64,000 nucleotides of DNA from contig CAJQUW010005278.1 in the NCBI GenBank assembly GCA_907163375.1, positions 186,001 to 250,000 on the forward strand, given 5' to 3'. The stretch comes from Prostheceraeus crozeri (taxonomy: Eukaryota; Platyhelminthes; Polycladida; Euryleptidae). Shown here piece by piece: positions 12,111 through 24,689 of this stretch. Numbering within the stretch: position 1 is the first letter of the stretch; each line of letters starts with the position of its first letter. Made by a program: the position numbers and the translations under genes. The notes below the pieces were generated by a model. The model was not told the origin of the DNA. It did not search any database and saw only the letters and a list, made by a program, of their open reading frames with translations.

Positions 12111-15100
12111 CATAACCTTGGATTCTAGGAATAACAATGCTGCATCTACTGAAAATATTGCATATTAATATTGAATATATATTCTGATCGATTTATACAA
12201 TAGAAAGGAATTTTATGAAATCACCTTAGAATTTAGAGCCTTAAATCTTGTCGTCACACGTTTTATATTACGAACATAATGCTGGTAGTCCGCATTGTAT
12301 CATCATTTTTATTTCATTTGATGTGATTAATTGCCGTTTACACATGCGGTGCTGAAGCTTGCTTGTATGTACTGTAGTTGCATAATGAATGATGTGTGCT
12401 TTATGTGCAATATTCTACATGTCATGATGATGATGAAGTATACTAGTTATGCTTTTATCTCTAATCTATGGCTTCAGTGGTTATGGTTCAATTTCATTTT
12501 ACTTTAGGCATCTGCTTTCAATGCCAACAGATAGCGCGCATTTTAAGGATAGTGCTACATTATTTGAATTGTACTTCATTTAATATCTACAACTACAATT
12601 TTTTGGTAACCTGGCGCGCGCACCATAAATTACATGCATGTCCAGTTAACACATAATTAGATGATTGATGAAATGACTAGAGCAAGCAAATTTAAATAAA
12701 TGATGCGATTGGAATACTTTTTATACGTGAACATGTTGATGCTTTCTGATCCATGAATTTGAGCAGTATTTTTTAACACGCTGAACCAAAGACTCAAATT
12801 ATGTACATATATTTGTTTTGACCTTACTTTGAAATGCGACTCTTCATTTCCATATGTTGGCGTGTGAAAATAATCAGGTTCGACATTACTTGCATTTCAA
12901 TTATATATTTACGTACGTACTTTTGATACTTGAAATATCTATGCTTTAAAGATTATACGTAGTTAGTTTCAGTGCTTCAGCTTTACCATGTGACACATGG
13001 TGCATATTGTTTTGCAAACAAATGATTACAGAATTGGTTGCAATAGCAGGGACTGTATTAGAAGGATATTCTACGGATATCGTAATTACTTATGGTTTGT
13101 CGAAATTTTCAACTTAGAACTTGGTTAAGGTACACGTATGTTCAGGATCCAATCATTTAGAGCAGTAATCCTGATGACTATTCTGTTCTCCAACAGCTTT
13201 GTTTTTTATCAGTTTTTCACATATGAATATAATGTATACGAGGAGACTGCTGACGAAGAGAGAAAAAGTGTCAACATTTGCTGTTCGTACTAAATTCGAT
13301 TGTATTCATTTTCAACATGATAACCTCGATAAGTATTGACAGACGAACTGAACAATTATTCAACCATTATTGGGCGCCCGACGAAAATATCTACTTGAAT
13401 ATCAAGGTCGTTTCCTTTCGAAATGTTTGATTCAATACTTAGCTCTATGACTTATGAAAGTGGTTTTTATTTCGAATTGCATGAGATAATGCTTTCATTC
13501 AAATGCCAATTTGATTTCACAATATGATAAGCATATAATTTGTTGGATGCAAGCCTTTTCCTTTTGATTGACCACATCAGAGATAATTTCATTAGCAATT
13601 AATTACAGAAAGTTGTAAGAGATCTAGAAAAGAAAGGTAATATTGACACAAGGGAAATCTTAGTACCTAGTGGAACCTATTGTTTGCAGAGGTAAATGTC
13701 ATTTTTGATATAATTAAGAAAATATTTTCTATCTAGACAGTTTTCGAAAACAAATTTTGCGAAAAATAATGCTTTTCTTAAATTTCTTATTTTGGTCTAC
13801 AAAACTTACAGTAGTTAGTGAATAAATGTGTACCTGTGATTAATGTTAGCTGACGTGAATATTCATGCTTCAACTCTTCGATGCAGTTTCACTTCATTTT
13901 TATTATCGCATAGAGTGATTGGTAGATAGATATTCCCGGAAATCTGAATGAATTTTTTGTCACGCATGCTCTTGATTCTGCTGATCAAATGCTTCATCCT
14001 TTAAGCAAATATTTAACGACTCAAACCATTTCGTCGCAGATGTCTGTTTGAAAACTTAAATTTTGCTCGTGATGCTTCTATATAGAACAGAAATGATTCA
14101 TTTTTACGAGCTTATGCATTTTGATAATATGTAGGATGTTTAATTGAGTGACAGATATTGACTGCGATAAATAGACAGTGACAAAAATGCTGGACTAATT
14201 ATAAATATTTTTGCAGTTTTTGTGCTTTTTTTACTCAAACACGATTTTAATGTTTGATATATAACCGGACATAGTACACCAATAGCTGAAAATATTCAAA
14301 CGAATCCTTTAATCTAAATGAAAAAATAGAAATAAAAACTTCAAATACACAAGCTTGACAAAATTTGTGACCAAAAGTCGTGTCGCAGTCGAACCAGAGT
14401 GGTCGGGCTGGAGTACTTACATGCAATGATTATACTAAAGCTCGAAAGATTTTATCAGATTTGTGAGGGTGTTGGCTTCCCCACGTCGTCTGTGGTAATG
14501 TAACGTCATAATTGTTAGGTTGTACAGCCACTATAATCATCTTACCGTGGGAAGAATGTCTTGATAGCTATTCAGATGTCTTAAAATTGAAAATATGAAA
14601 TTTTGAAGTGCATTGAAATGTTTCTGCAATTTGCAGTCATTATTGACATACGTTATAGCCATTATTTTGACAAGAATTGGTTATGCATATTTTTGAAACT
14701 GTGCAAGTGGGAATTAATCATGGAAATATTCTACACGAGCTCATAAGCTTTATTGGTTTATCAATAATACGTTACAGTATTCAGTTTTGAGCTTGGAATA
14801 TCTATATTTTCTGAAACCTACAGCGAATAGTTTGCCTCATGCAAAACACAAAAATAGTCATTGATTTTGTTACGTTTGTTATGACTGACGCAAGAGTTAG
14901 CTTGATATAAATCAGATAGCATGATAGACAGTATCTATTTAAGTCTCACTCTGAACGTCTGATTTGAATGCCACTAAACCGACTGCTGGGTTCAATGGAA
15001 TCGATCGCAAGATCAGTTGTTTAATTATAGATTCAGATACTTCTTCGTGGATTAAGCAGAACATTGTAAATCATGGTGGAGCACTAAGTTGCTAGGAAAT

Positions 15101-18100
15101 TTTACGACGTCATTGTTGAGGATTGTGAAAAGTCTCAGCTCATAGAATTTTTATTCGAATTTTCACACAGTCACGGTTTTGGTCAACGCGCACATAATTC
15201 AAACTTTTCCACATGACTACCATTGATTTTATCGTCCTTTTATCTACTTTTGGTCATGACTTAGCAGATACCCTAACATAGTCAAATAGGTCGCTTTTGA
15301 AAAATATTCATCAAGTAATGTTGAAAGCATCTCCTCATTTTTCACATGCGTTCTTACGAAATGTAGATTGCAATTAGATGATCAAAGCTATTGACTTGTA
15401 ATTGATATAAAAACTGAGTAGGATTTGATGAAGCTACTTACAACCTTCCTCGTCAACGTAGCATTATAATTATGCTTCGACTGGTTTTCGATATAATAAA
15501 CAATTATGTGTTAATTTTGATAAGCGTGCATGTAGGATGTGATCAATAGCTGATTATTCCGTCAGTTTAGGTATCATAGGATATATTTAGGTTCCAAATC
15601 CCCGCCGAATATTAAATCAACATCCTTTCAGCCGCCCAAATTTTTGCCGAATTTAGCTTGTGAATTGTTAATGAATAAGGTCAACAGCAAATTTCATTAT
15701 CGATAGACACTACATTCACGAATTGTATTCTCCCTCGATTTGAAGCCGCAGCCGAAAACGACAGTTTTTCATATTCAGTTATGCAATTCATCTGTGGATC
15801 TCCGCTGAACCCCTCTTATTGTAAGTGACATGATAGATAGTATCATATCATATCTATAAAGGCTTACTCCAGGGGTCACATAACTATAAAACTTGCCTCA
15901 TGTTATACAGCCCCTGATAAACAGTAAAACAACATTGATTAGAAGGGTTCTATGTTAAGCTAGCTTGATGGGAAGAGTTCCGTCGGCAACAAGCATGATG
16001 AGAAGCGCGCTTTTCTAATGTAAAAGTCTCGCATCAATTTACATGTAGGCTTATGTAGATTTCAAAATGATATTTTTTAGACTTAACATGTCTGATTGAT
16101 CAGAAGCATCTATTCTATGCGAAATTTAGTGGTAAAACAAATGAATATATAAGAACCGTTCACTCAATAAAACACACTCAGTGTTTTGTTGGATAATTCA
16201 AAACGTGTTTGTTGATGATTTCAAAACGGCCTCAATGCTTCTTGGCGTACTATGTGACAATATTGCGCAGGCCTCTGATGTCGTTATCAGCATCAAATCA
16301 GACATTGCATAATTGTGCATTTGCTTTGCTCGATTTTTGCTTTTATCTGCTGCATTATTTTTTCATAAGATTAATGATAGGATTATTGCCTGACCTGCAT
16401 GGAAGTACTTTATGTCGTTTTCCCTTATTTAAAAAGTCATCTCTCTTCTGAAGGCTGGACAGGGTGCCTTGTCCTGTTGAACGATGCTTCAATGGCAAAT
16501 GTAAAAGAATCAAACATTTCTTTGTCTTCCAGAATCGACCCGTTTTGTTCACTATTCATGGTTTGTTCCATCTCCATCATTATTTTCATCCGAATCAATC
16601 AAGTATCATATTTCCCATATGATATTTCCTTTTGTGATTACCTCAAGCTTTATGTGTCGCTATTTCCGAACACAACAAGTGCAACGTTCCTCTGGTTATA
16701 TAGCATGAGATAACATAAGATATTTGATCTAAAATTTTCAAGATAGTTTTCTGCTAGATTGTGATGGAATGAAAGTTTGGGACTGATGTAAATGAAACCA
16801 AATTTCTATTGTTATGGACAATAGAATCCAGTGAAGTGTCTTACCATAAGCATGTCGTATAAATTTGATTTCTACTTTGAAATTGATGCGGCATGATTTG
16901 GCTTCCATATTTTGTTCTAGTCGCATTAACTTAAAAAAACGGCGGTTAGCACTGAAGTTGGATTTTAGAGGCTCATAGACCACATAGATCCAGTTTTTTT
17001 GTATTGCCTGGTATTTCTAGCCATATAACTTAATCATTCAAAGTCTCTAAGAATAGGTGCCCGAAGGTGATTAAATCTGCTTCAATTGCTTGTCTGAATA
17101 CTAGCCACGGTTACTATTCGAAGAAATACAACATGATGATATGGAAATAAATTGACAAAATTGTTCAAAGTACGTTATTATTTTAGTAATATTATTGACT
17201 TTAACAAAGAATGATTGCGATATCATATTAATGGATATACATGTACATTGTTGAAATTAATAGTTTTTGGTTTATTTGACGCCCGTCAACCTGACAAGCC
17301 TTCAAATCATAGTAAATGGGGGGGATCGAAATAGCAAGTATCCTTCAATCGAATCAAATCGAAAAATTTATTCTTCAACATCTAATGAAACACCTAGTTG
17401 ATCTTATGACACTTATATTTACGAGTATTTGATCTTATTCATAAGGTAATGTATGTAAGACGATAAGTTTCACAAATGTTAGCATTTTACTCAGTTCTTG
17501 GATTCTATTTTCGGAAGAACAAACAGACGAATTGTATTATGTTGCCCTTCATAGACGATGCGCCAAGTCTTGAGAGATGACAATCGTTCTCAGACTACTC
17601 ATTCTTACATTCTGTTACTACGATGAGGAAACTGAAGAGCATCATATTTTGCTTTGTGAAGAAACATCAATAAGAAATGCTAAGATTGTTCGTTTTGTGT
17701 TTCTGTTCCTCATCTTTACTTCGGAATGTTAGGGGATGAATGTGATTTTATTTTACATTGTCTTTGCAGTGCTCACACCAACTTTCTAATGATTTTGATA
17801 CTACAGCATATCATGGTTGTGACTCGAATTTTCAGCGGAAATTTTAGGTGAAAGCTAAAATCCATCGCATTAATTATAAACACATTACATATGCGACATG
17901 AAGACATGTGCACACATGTAGTATAATATACATAAGATTTATTTTTTAACATGACGAATACATGCGAAATATTAACAGACCGTTTTACTGGTCAACAAAG
18001 TCATATTAGCGCATTTTACAAATTAGCTCAACGTGAAAATCAATCATAAGCAGATTGCTAATTTGAAATCCTTGATTGAAAAAAGTCATCAAGGATGGAG

Positions 18101-19125
18101 CGATTTCGCCATCTAGCAATTTTTAGATTTCATCATTATCTGTTGTCACTCGTTGGACGGGCTTAGTTCATTGAAAAAACTTTTCATAACTCATGCGATT
18201 GATCGCACGATGAAAAGAGTCACACGACTTCTCTTACTTGACTATATTCTTATTCATGTGATTGAATTCTTACTGTATTGATGTGCTGGATCTACTTTGT
18301 GATAAGAAGACGTCACGTAATAAATTTTCTAGGAGACTAAAATCCAACCTTATATACACCACATCACACATTCTCAGGAAATTTTTGTATTGGTGACTCA
18401 CATCAATAATTTGGTTTTAGTTGTTTGAACTTGCCAATCTAAATTTTCCGATGATTTATACGAATATCTAAGCTAGTAAAAAATCACACAGGCATGCTTC
18501 ATTTTTTGATTTTCTGACTTCGGTATTCGGATAAAAATGCTGAAGATTAGTTAAGCCAAGGAATCAATTGAACCGACGTCTGCGGAAAAATTATTGTAAA
18601 GTCTTTTGAAGAAGTCTCTACAATAAACAGGGTGACAGGTGCAACAAATGGACCAATCTTTCAATTTGACTATCACTATTTGATCAAATTTACATGTGGT
18701 ATGTTCAATCAAACTTGGTGCTAAATAACATTCCAATATCTGCAATGTAGAGTCACACCCTCATTTTGCTTATCTTATTAACTGCATTTAGCTAGTCTCC
18801 TACATGCAAACAGGTTAAATCATGCTCACGGCCAATTTGACATACTTTCAGTAACAACACTGACCATGATTCATTAGAAGTGAGACTTATGCAAATAGTC
18901 TTATCTTAATTGGGAAAGGTTGCTCGGGTGCCCATTGTATTGTTTCACTGCAGATAACGGATTATAACTCATATCCCACAAATGATATTGATATCGTACA
19001 GTATCATAATTTGAGTTCATTTACCAATTTTCTTTCAAAACTTCCTTGCTCATCATGCGTACTCTTGCTGATGCATGTTGAAAGCAATAATAAGCGATAA
19101 TTAAGCATGTGCTTTTCAATCATTC
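12111..19125. other. Non-coding, upstream of the Kir exon
   Basis: Seven kilobases without a recognised gene or repeat. Frames such as 16209-16451 and 16399-16713 (+) and 16738-16983 (-) overlap one another and lack motifs. Part of this should be the 5' intron or promoter side of the Kir gene, because the Kir exon begins at a splice acceptor. No upstream exon was identified. Confidence 0.45.
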
Positions 19126-19147
19126 GCAAACATTGCCCTGTTTACAG
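19126..19147 (+). other. Splice acceptor of the Kir exon
   Basis: A pyrimidine-rich run ends in CCTGTTTACAG, followed by GTGTACCGACG. The first in-frame ATG of the channel lies 22 bases inside the exon, so an upstream non-coding first exon is likely. The acceptor is inferred from consensus. Confidence 0.7.
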
Positions 19148-20188
19148 GTGTACCGACGTCTCCTGGATATGTCCGAAGCAGATTTAAGTCTTCCGTCGAA
19201 GGACGAACCTCGTCTCAATGTCACTGAAGCGGACATCGATATTGAGCGAGGACTCATCTCCAACTCCTCTGATCCATGCGGTACCACTGATGATGACGAG
19301 GATGAGCACAACAGCGACAAAGGAGCCCCAGACGAGGAGACATCGAAGGGAGCAGATTCGGAAAAATCAGCTCCCGACGAATCAACGAATCCACTTCAAA
19401 ATGAGCCACATGATCCTGCCGCAACGATGCTGAGTGCCATTTCCGAGCCTGTATCTGTTCTTCCAGATCCTCCAACCCCTAAGTGGACTTTAGGTAACCG
19501 ACCTGAGACCATTCGCAACACCTTCAGCGTAAGTCCAGTAGCGCCGAATGAAAGCTCCAATCTCGGTGGATCCAGTTCTTTTCTTGGCAACACTGCGTCC
19601 CAACCTTCAAGCGCTGCTGTGAACGGCGTAAGTGGCGGTGATGGCCGAAGAGGTCAATCACCTGGTCGTCCATTGCAGCATACTCTATCAGGTGCTGAGG
19701 AATTCGACGATATTGGACAGGGACGTGGGGGATCATTTATCACCGGACGTGTTTGGAATGAAAGTCGTCGACGATTTCATTCCAGCAAAAGGAGTTATCG
19801 ACGATTAGTGTTTAAAAACGGCGAGTGCAACATATCTCATGTAAATATCAAGAAACGTAAACGTCGATTTTTAGCTGATATTTTTACAACGCTTGTTGAC
19901 GTTAAGTGGAGATACACGCTCCTACTCTTTATTTGCGCCTTCATTATGACCTGGGTGCTATTTGCCCTGGTGTGGTGGTTGATAGGCTTTGCACACGAGG
20001 ACTTTGCCCCAAATCGACCATCGAATTGGCGTCCGTGCGTGAAACATGTAACTGGATTCACAACAGCGTTGCTCTTCAGTATTGAAACGCAACACACAAT
20101 CGGTTATGGACATCGTGTTGTCACACAAGAATGCCCTGAAGCCGTATTCATGGTTATGATGCAAAGTTGTCTTGGAGTCATCATTCAG
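19148..20188 (+). CDS. Inward-rectifier K+ channel (Kir2-like), 5' coding exon
   Basis: Kir channels are tetrameric plasma-membrane K+ channels with two membrane segments and PIP2 gating. Translation from ATG 19169 gives 340 residues to the exon end. Residues 1-205 are a hydrophilic, acidic and Ser/Pro-rich tail (DDDEDEH near 45). The Kir core starts near 210: FKNGECN, then the slide helix FLADIFTTLVDVKW (234-247), TM1 about 249-275, pore helix and filter TQHTIGYGHR (307-316), and TM2 start AVFMVMMQSCLGVIIQ. Cys290 and Cys322 are 32 apart, as for the extracellular disulphide pair of Kir2.1. LADIFTT, FSIETQ and AVFMV favour Kir2. The N-tail is about 165 residues longer than in Kir2.1. Odd residues are His309 and His315 beside the filter and Gln340 at the rectification site. 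An ATG at 19109 is in frame but lies in the acceptor tract, so I prefer 19169. The rest of TM2 and the cytoplasmic C-domain lie on later exons not found here. Confidence 0.93.
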
Positions 20189-20194
20189 GTGAGA
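20189..20194 (+). other. Splice donor of the Kir exon
   Basis: CAG|GTGAGA is a strong consensus donor. It falls after a complete codon (phase 0), in the middle of TM2. The frame remains open for only 14 more codons into the intron. Confidence 0.85.
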
Positions 20195-21750
20195 ACATCT
20201 TTCGCATTTATTTTTGTATTCAGTCATTAATATTTGTAGCTATAAAGATAGTTGATCGATGATTAAGGAGTGCCTGTATAATACAGGACAAGCTTGACAG
20301 AAACTAAATGGTCACCTTCCAATAAAAGCAGCATGGTCATTTGTCGGCATCGTCAGATGTGCTGAGGGGCCTCCGCGGTCCTCTAAGATTGCTCAACCGC
20401 AGTAATACATGATATACAGGAAGATGCACTAGATTTTAATTTGATTAAAAGATAATGCGATAGTTTGGGATGCAATCTGTAGATAGGTTGTACATGTATA
20501 GTGCCATATCCGTATAAAGCATACATTAACTTTCATATTGTGCTGCACATACACACATTGTGGATGTGATGGCTTGGTTACATTGTAGGAAAGTCAAGTG
20601 ATTACTATATTAGTATCTTCAATTTTTATCAATATCGGATAATTTCGATAATGATAATATCAATAAATTTTCGACCAGTGTTACTTGTGTTGCTTGTCGG
20701 AAGCCAGGAAATTGAACGATAGTCAAGTTTCATATTTACTATCATCAATATTAATAATAATCTTTTTATTTAGAACAACAGGAAAATAGGATGGTGCAAA
20801 AGTATAAAAATGAACGTATAAAAGAAAGTTATGAAATTATTAAAAGTCACGCATTACTGCATGGCGCCTTATACGGCAAGCCCGAAAATTTCAATATTTA
20901 TGATGAAAATCGGATTTGAAAAGGAATCAAAATAGTGTACTATGAATAAACTTGTTTACAGGTGAGAAATCAGGAAACATTTTCCAATGCACAGTGGTTA
21001 AGTGTGTTCACTGCAGTCATACTTTGAGGAATACTATATGCTATCAAAGGACGTGAATGATCGTTCATACATATCTTGAATTTAGTTATGTGTTAAAGCA
21101 TTGGCTGAACGTTGAAATTGTTCAACGCATAATAGTACTGCTTTGAGCACATCGACCAAGGCTTCAGATATCTTTCCGTTTATCTTGCGCTCCTTGTCCC
21201 GCTTCCTTGACTTGATCAATAAGGAGATAGCTTAGTATTGATGGTTAAGAGATAATTAAGTAGAGAACTTGTAAATTTCCAGTGAATGAAAATTGATGGC
21301 TTGTCTGAGAGAATCAGCAGTGTAGGATAGCTTCACTTACGTATCTATTGATAATATTCTCTCCGCAATTATTCTCGACTCATGAGATAATCGGTCGAAG
21401 CACCTTCTGCAAACTCATGCGGAATCTAATTCATCGGGATATGTTATAGATCACGACAACTGGTCAGTGTAAAATAGTTTTTTTTTCTATAGAATGACAT
21501 CATGCGACAGACGAATTACTAGGATAGTTTATATCAAAAGCTAAAAAAATTCCTTTTTATGTTAAGGTTGAATTTCTATTATTAGAAGGAAAGATAAATT
21601 GGAACGGACCTTTACAGAACAACGGAAATTAGTTGAATGTTCACTGACGCTTATTTGCAATCTATCTGTGAAGTATGTTGCTTTCTATTTCTTGGATTTC
21701 TGCTACTTTTAATGGTCTTATGATCGTCATTAGTCGCTTGTCTGCCGTAG

Positions 21751-21906
21751 ATCCTTCGCTTCTAGTATTCAGTCCATGAACCTTCAGAGCTTTATCCGAC
21801 CGCTGGGTTTCGTCACATCCGACAATCAACAGCAGTATCCAGGGACCTACCTGAAAGTGCTACCAAGCCCGCAGTCCCTAAGACAGTCGCACAACTCTGT
21901 CACCTA
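21751..21906 (+). CDS. Possible small exon, unidentified
   Basis: A locally GC-richer stretch reads FASSIQSMNLQSFIRPLGFV and then TSDNQQQYPGTYLKVLPSP before a stop at 21904. It is preceded by CTTGTCTGCCGTAG, a reasonable splice acceptor. The frame is not phase 0 relative to the Kir donor, so it cannot follow the Kir exon directly in this reading. It may be a terminal exon of another transcript or chance. No family recognised. Confidence 0.22.
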
Positions 21907-22084
21907 GCTTATTTCTGGGGTAAGAATATTTCGCAAGTGATGATAACCTTACTTTGTCATCATCATAAATCTCATGGCGTGAACCAAATGTGCAATATTG
22001 TATTCTGGACATTTAATCTAATAACATGGAATAGTATGCAGTTGGTATTACAACAAGGAATTTAGGCCAGAAAAGTAGTCGTAC

Positions 22085-22215
22085 AATTTTAAGGCACAAC
22101 ACGGACGAGGAGTTTACAACTTATTTATCGACTTGTTTATTTCAGTGTTTATGCAATTTTTTTATCTTGATCTCTCGACCAACCTCTGTCATGTTTTTAA
22201 CTAATTGATTCTATT
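22085..22215 (+). repeat. Weak dispersed repeat (pair with 25060-25165)
   Basis: This stretch and 25060-25165 share CAACTTA, GTTTATG and the block CTCTTGACCAACCTC/CTCTCGACCAACCTC, followed by a TCATGTTT...AACT..TTGATT segment. Identity is patchy. It could be an old interspersed repeat. Confidence 0.35.
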
Positions 22216-23266
22216 GATTTCATTATTTTCTTAAATTGATTTACCAAAGCTATTCATTCCATGCTTGTATGATTATTTTCTTCAATTGATAAGAGTTATA
22301 ACTTATGCAAATATTGTTGACATCTTGGACTCTGTTAGATAAATTGAGATAGAAAAAATATTCCTTCAGTTCCCTCGTAAGTGAATAATTCAATAAAATA
22401 ATTAGGTTATGATACGTTATTCCGCACTTAGTCGACCTCTTACGCATGTGACTGTTTTTACAAACTCGAGTATATTTCGCAATTAGTACATTCATGCTTA
22501 TCTGTTGACAAGATACCTGTGTGCAGTCCTTGGAAATATGATATGTTGCAATTACGATGACGAATCTTAAGGATTTCAGGTTTTCAAGATACCGGATAAT
22601 GATTTTTACCAGTATCATGATGCCTGATTATAAGCAAAGTCGCAAAGTTGAATGAAAACCGCACCGAAATAGAGTTTTTGAATAAAGCTTACCGGCATTC
22701 ATAAAACCTCTGAGACTGTCTCATTTTCTTATTAGTCTTCGTACAATTTTGTTTTCACAATTTTCATATTGTAATCATTCTTTAATCGTAGTTTGCTTAC
22801 CTGATGTGTTTTTTTGCCGCAGAATATAATATTTCTTAGAAAACTATTTGTTTCTATTATCTGATCAGTATTCAAATCACAAATATTTATAACATGATTG
22901 TGGGTCATTAAGTCAGTTATTGTTCTTTCAGTACACCTGCGAGTAGATACAACTTTAACGTGTATGACGATTAATTGATAAAATTATATCTCTATCAACT
23001 GCACTCGCTTGTTATATATTCTGTCGTTGCTCATTTTACTCGTATAATGGAAAAATATGGAAAATGATGTCATTTAATTTTGCCTGACTCAGCATATAGT
23101 TCGGATTCAAGATCGAGCCTTTTTTGTTCTATCCAATATTACGAAAACAGACCAACAGAAATACACATTTGCATTACGCTCTTCAAAATGTTACAAGCAT
23201 GATGGCTTTCTCTTTTCGCCACGAATTAGGTGCGAGGATTGTCTCCAAAATCCTCGAGGTTTTACA

Positions 23267-23338
23267 AGTTGGTTGCAACTTATACAACTTATATATATAC
23301 AACTATATACAACTATACCACTTATACATACAACTTTC
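23267..23338 (+). repeat. TACAACTATA-type microsatellite
   Basis: An irregular tandem of ACAACTTATA and ACAACTATA units (for example ATACAACTATATACAACTAT). It abuts the 3' end region of the minus-strand LINE relic and may derive from that element's 3' tail. Confidence 0.6.
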
Positions 23339-23429
23339 TTATAGGGATGGATTTCGGAATGGTCTGATTTGTAGGAAGAAGAAGATTAGTTCAAAAAGTG
23401 GCACGCAAAGCACATACATTTTATTGCTA

Positions 23430-23903
23430 CAGATTTGCCAAGTTTTCCTCGGACGACCTCGACTCATTTTGCCCTCCACTCTCATACAAGATAACTTTCT
23501 AAGGGGATGCCTTTCCTCACGACGCAGCACATGTCCGAACCATGTTAGTCCTTTCGATCTCGCCACATCTTGAATCCACATTAGCTCTAATCTCATCGTT
23601 GGTCTTGCGATCCAACCGTGTGTAGCCTTGCATCCACCTTAGCATCCACATCTCAGCAGCGTGTACTCTTTTGATGCGCCTCAGGAGGGTGCCCTACTTT
23701 CAGAACTGTACAGGATGGGTGGTCGAATAATTGAAGAATACGCATCACTCTTGATCTTGAGGGCATTCTTTTATCACACAGTATTGGGGTCAGTTTCTTT
23801 CAACCGTTCCATCCACATCTCACACGGTGTCTGATATCATTTGCGCTGGTCGCCGCCGCATTCACCATGAAACCCAAATACTTGATATGTGAAACCCGAA
23901 TAT
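23430..23903 (-). mobile_element. LINE (RTE-like) reverse-transcriptase C-terminal relic
   Basis: Minus-strand coding pieces in more than one frame match the C-terminal part of a LINE polyprotein, in the expected order: HIKYLGFMVNA and IRHRVRCGWN, LTPILCDKRMPS, AEMWMLRWMQGYTRLDRKT (about 23660-23604), then LTWFGHVLRREERHPLRK (about 23550-23500) and GRPRKTW. These are the known thumb and C-terminal signatures of RTE-type and related LINEs. The relic is 5'-truncated, with stops and frame changes, and immobile. Family assignment below the level of LINE is tentative. Confidence 0.85.
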
Positions 23904-24407
23904 GCAAAAGTAAAAAAATTCATATCATATCACTACATCAGCATCAGCCTATAAACACCTTTCTTATCTCTTCACTTTCAACAGCGAATTAATCAATACT
24001 AATCTTACCTTCTTGTACACCGAGAGATTATCTTGTTAGAATTGTTAGGGTCAGAAAATGAGAATTGAATTATCTTTGGGATTGCGATCAGTTGAATTAT
24101 TTAATAGATTTCCTTACATTTGTTTTTATTGAATAGTTTCTTTCAAGACAAGCCATTGTAAATGATAAAATTAAAGTGAACAGCCAATATTTCAGGTCAC
24201 TGCCTTGCTCGCAGTCAGGGTTAGTAAGCGGCCAACATCAAGTGAATGACTCTCATTTGCATGCACTCAGAACTCAGAAGTCTAATACACTGGATAACGA
24301 TTGATGACAGGAAGCTATGATACGTAAATTAAAGTGCAAGGATGAGTTAAAAGAGAAGTTTAAAGACATAATTGGAAAGAAGGTAGAAAAATGAGATGTG
24401 AAGTTGT

Positions 24408-24689
24408 TCAACGTGCCAAACATTTTGTCATGCGACTGCGTCTCAAAGTATGATCTAGCCCGGCGTTCATAGCTCTATGCATGTATTGAATGAAAAGGTA
24501 GCGTCTTGTGTGGGTGGACTGCAAGGCCACTGAACAAATAATTAGGAAAAAGTTAGTTTTTGCTTTATGGCTTGTTTGAAGCAGCTCAGGGGCATCTCTG
24601 ACAATCAAGGGAAAGTGATTCCATGCTCGAGCAGCGGCGACAGAAAAAGCTCTGAATCCTCTTCCAGTGCTCCATATCCTCTTTCTCAC
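24408..24689 (-). mobile_element. LINE (CR1-like) ORF2 C-terminal relic
   Basis: The open frame begins RKRIWSTGRGFRAFSVAAAR, then AWNHFPLIVRDAPELLQT. This corresponds to the FG.RAFSVAAPR-WN-LP motif near the end of CR1/L2/Jockey-type LINE proteins. Homology fades after about residue 50, so the lower half is probably read-through into untranslated sequence. The copy is 5'-truncated, as is common for LINE insertions. Confidence 0.82.

Larger units (their letters stand above)
20195..23260. other. Putative Kir intron, mostly featureless
   Basis: No continuation of the Kir protein was found here: I looked for the end of TM2 and an AK-x-x-RPKKR-like segment. Contents are AT-rich DNA, a possible small exon at 21751-21906 and a weak dispersed repeat at 22085-22215. 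The frame at 22250-22618 (-) has no motif. Confidence 0.45.

Noticed and set aside
13240-13280. CTGACGA followed by GAAAAAGTGTC
   Set aside because: It matches the hammerhead core words by chance, but no helix II can form between them.
19120-20227. Several minus-strand and alternate-frame open frames across the Kir exon
   Set aside because: They are shadows of the plus-strand Kir coding sequence. None has a recognisable motif.
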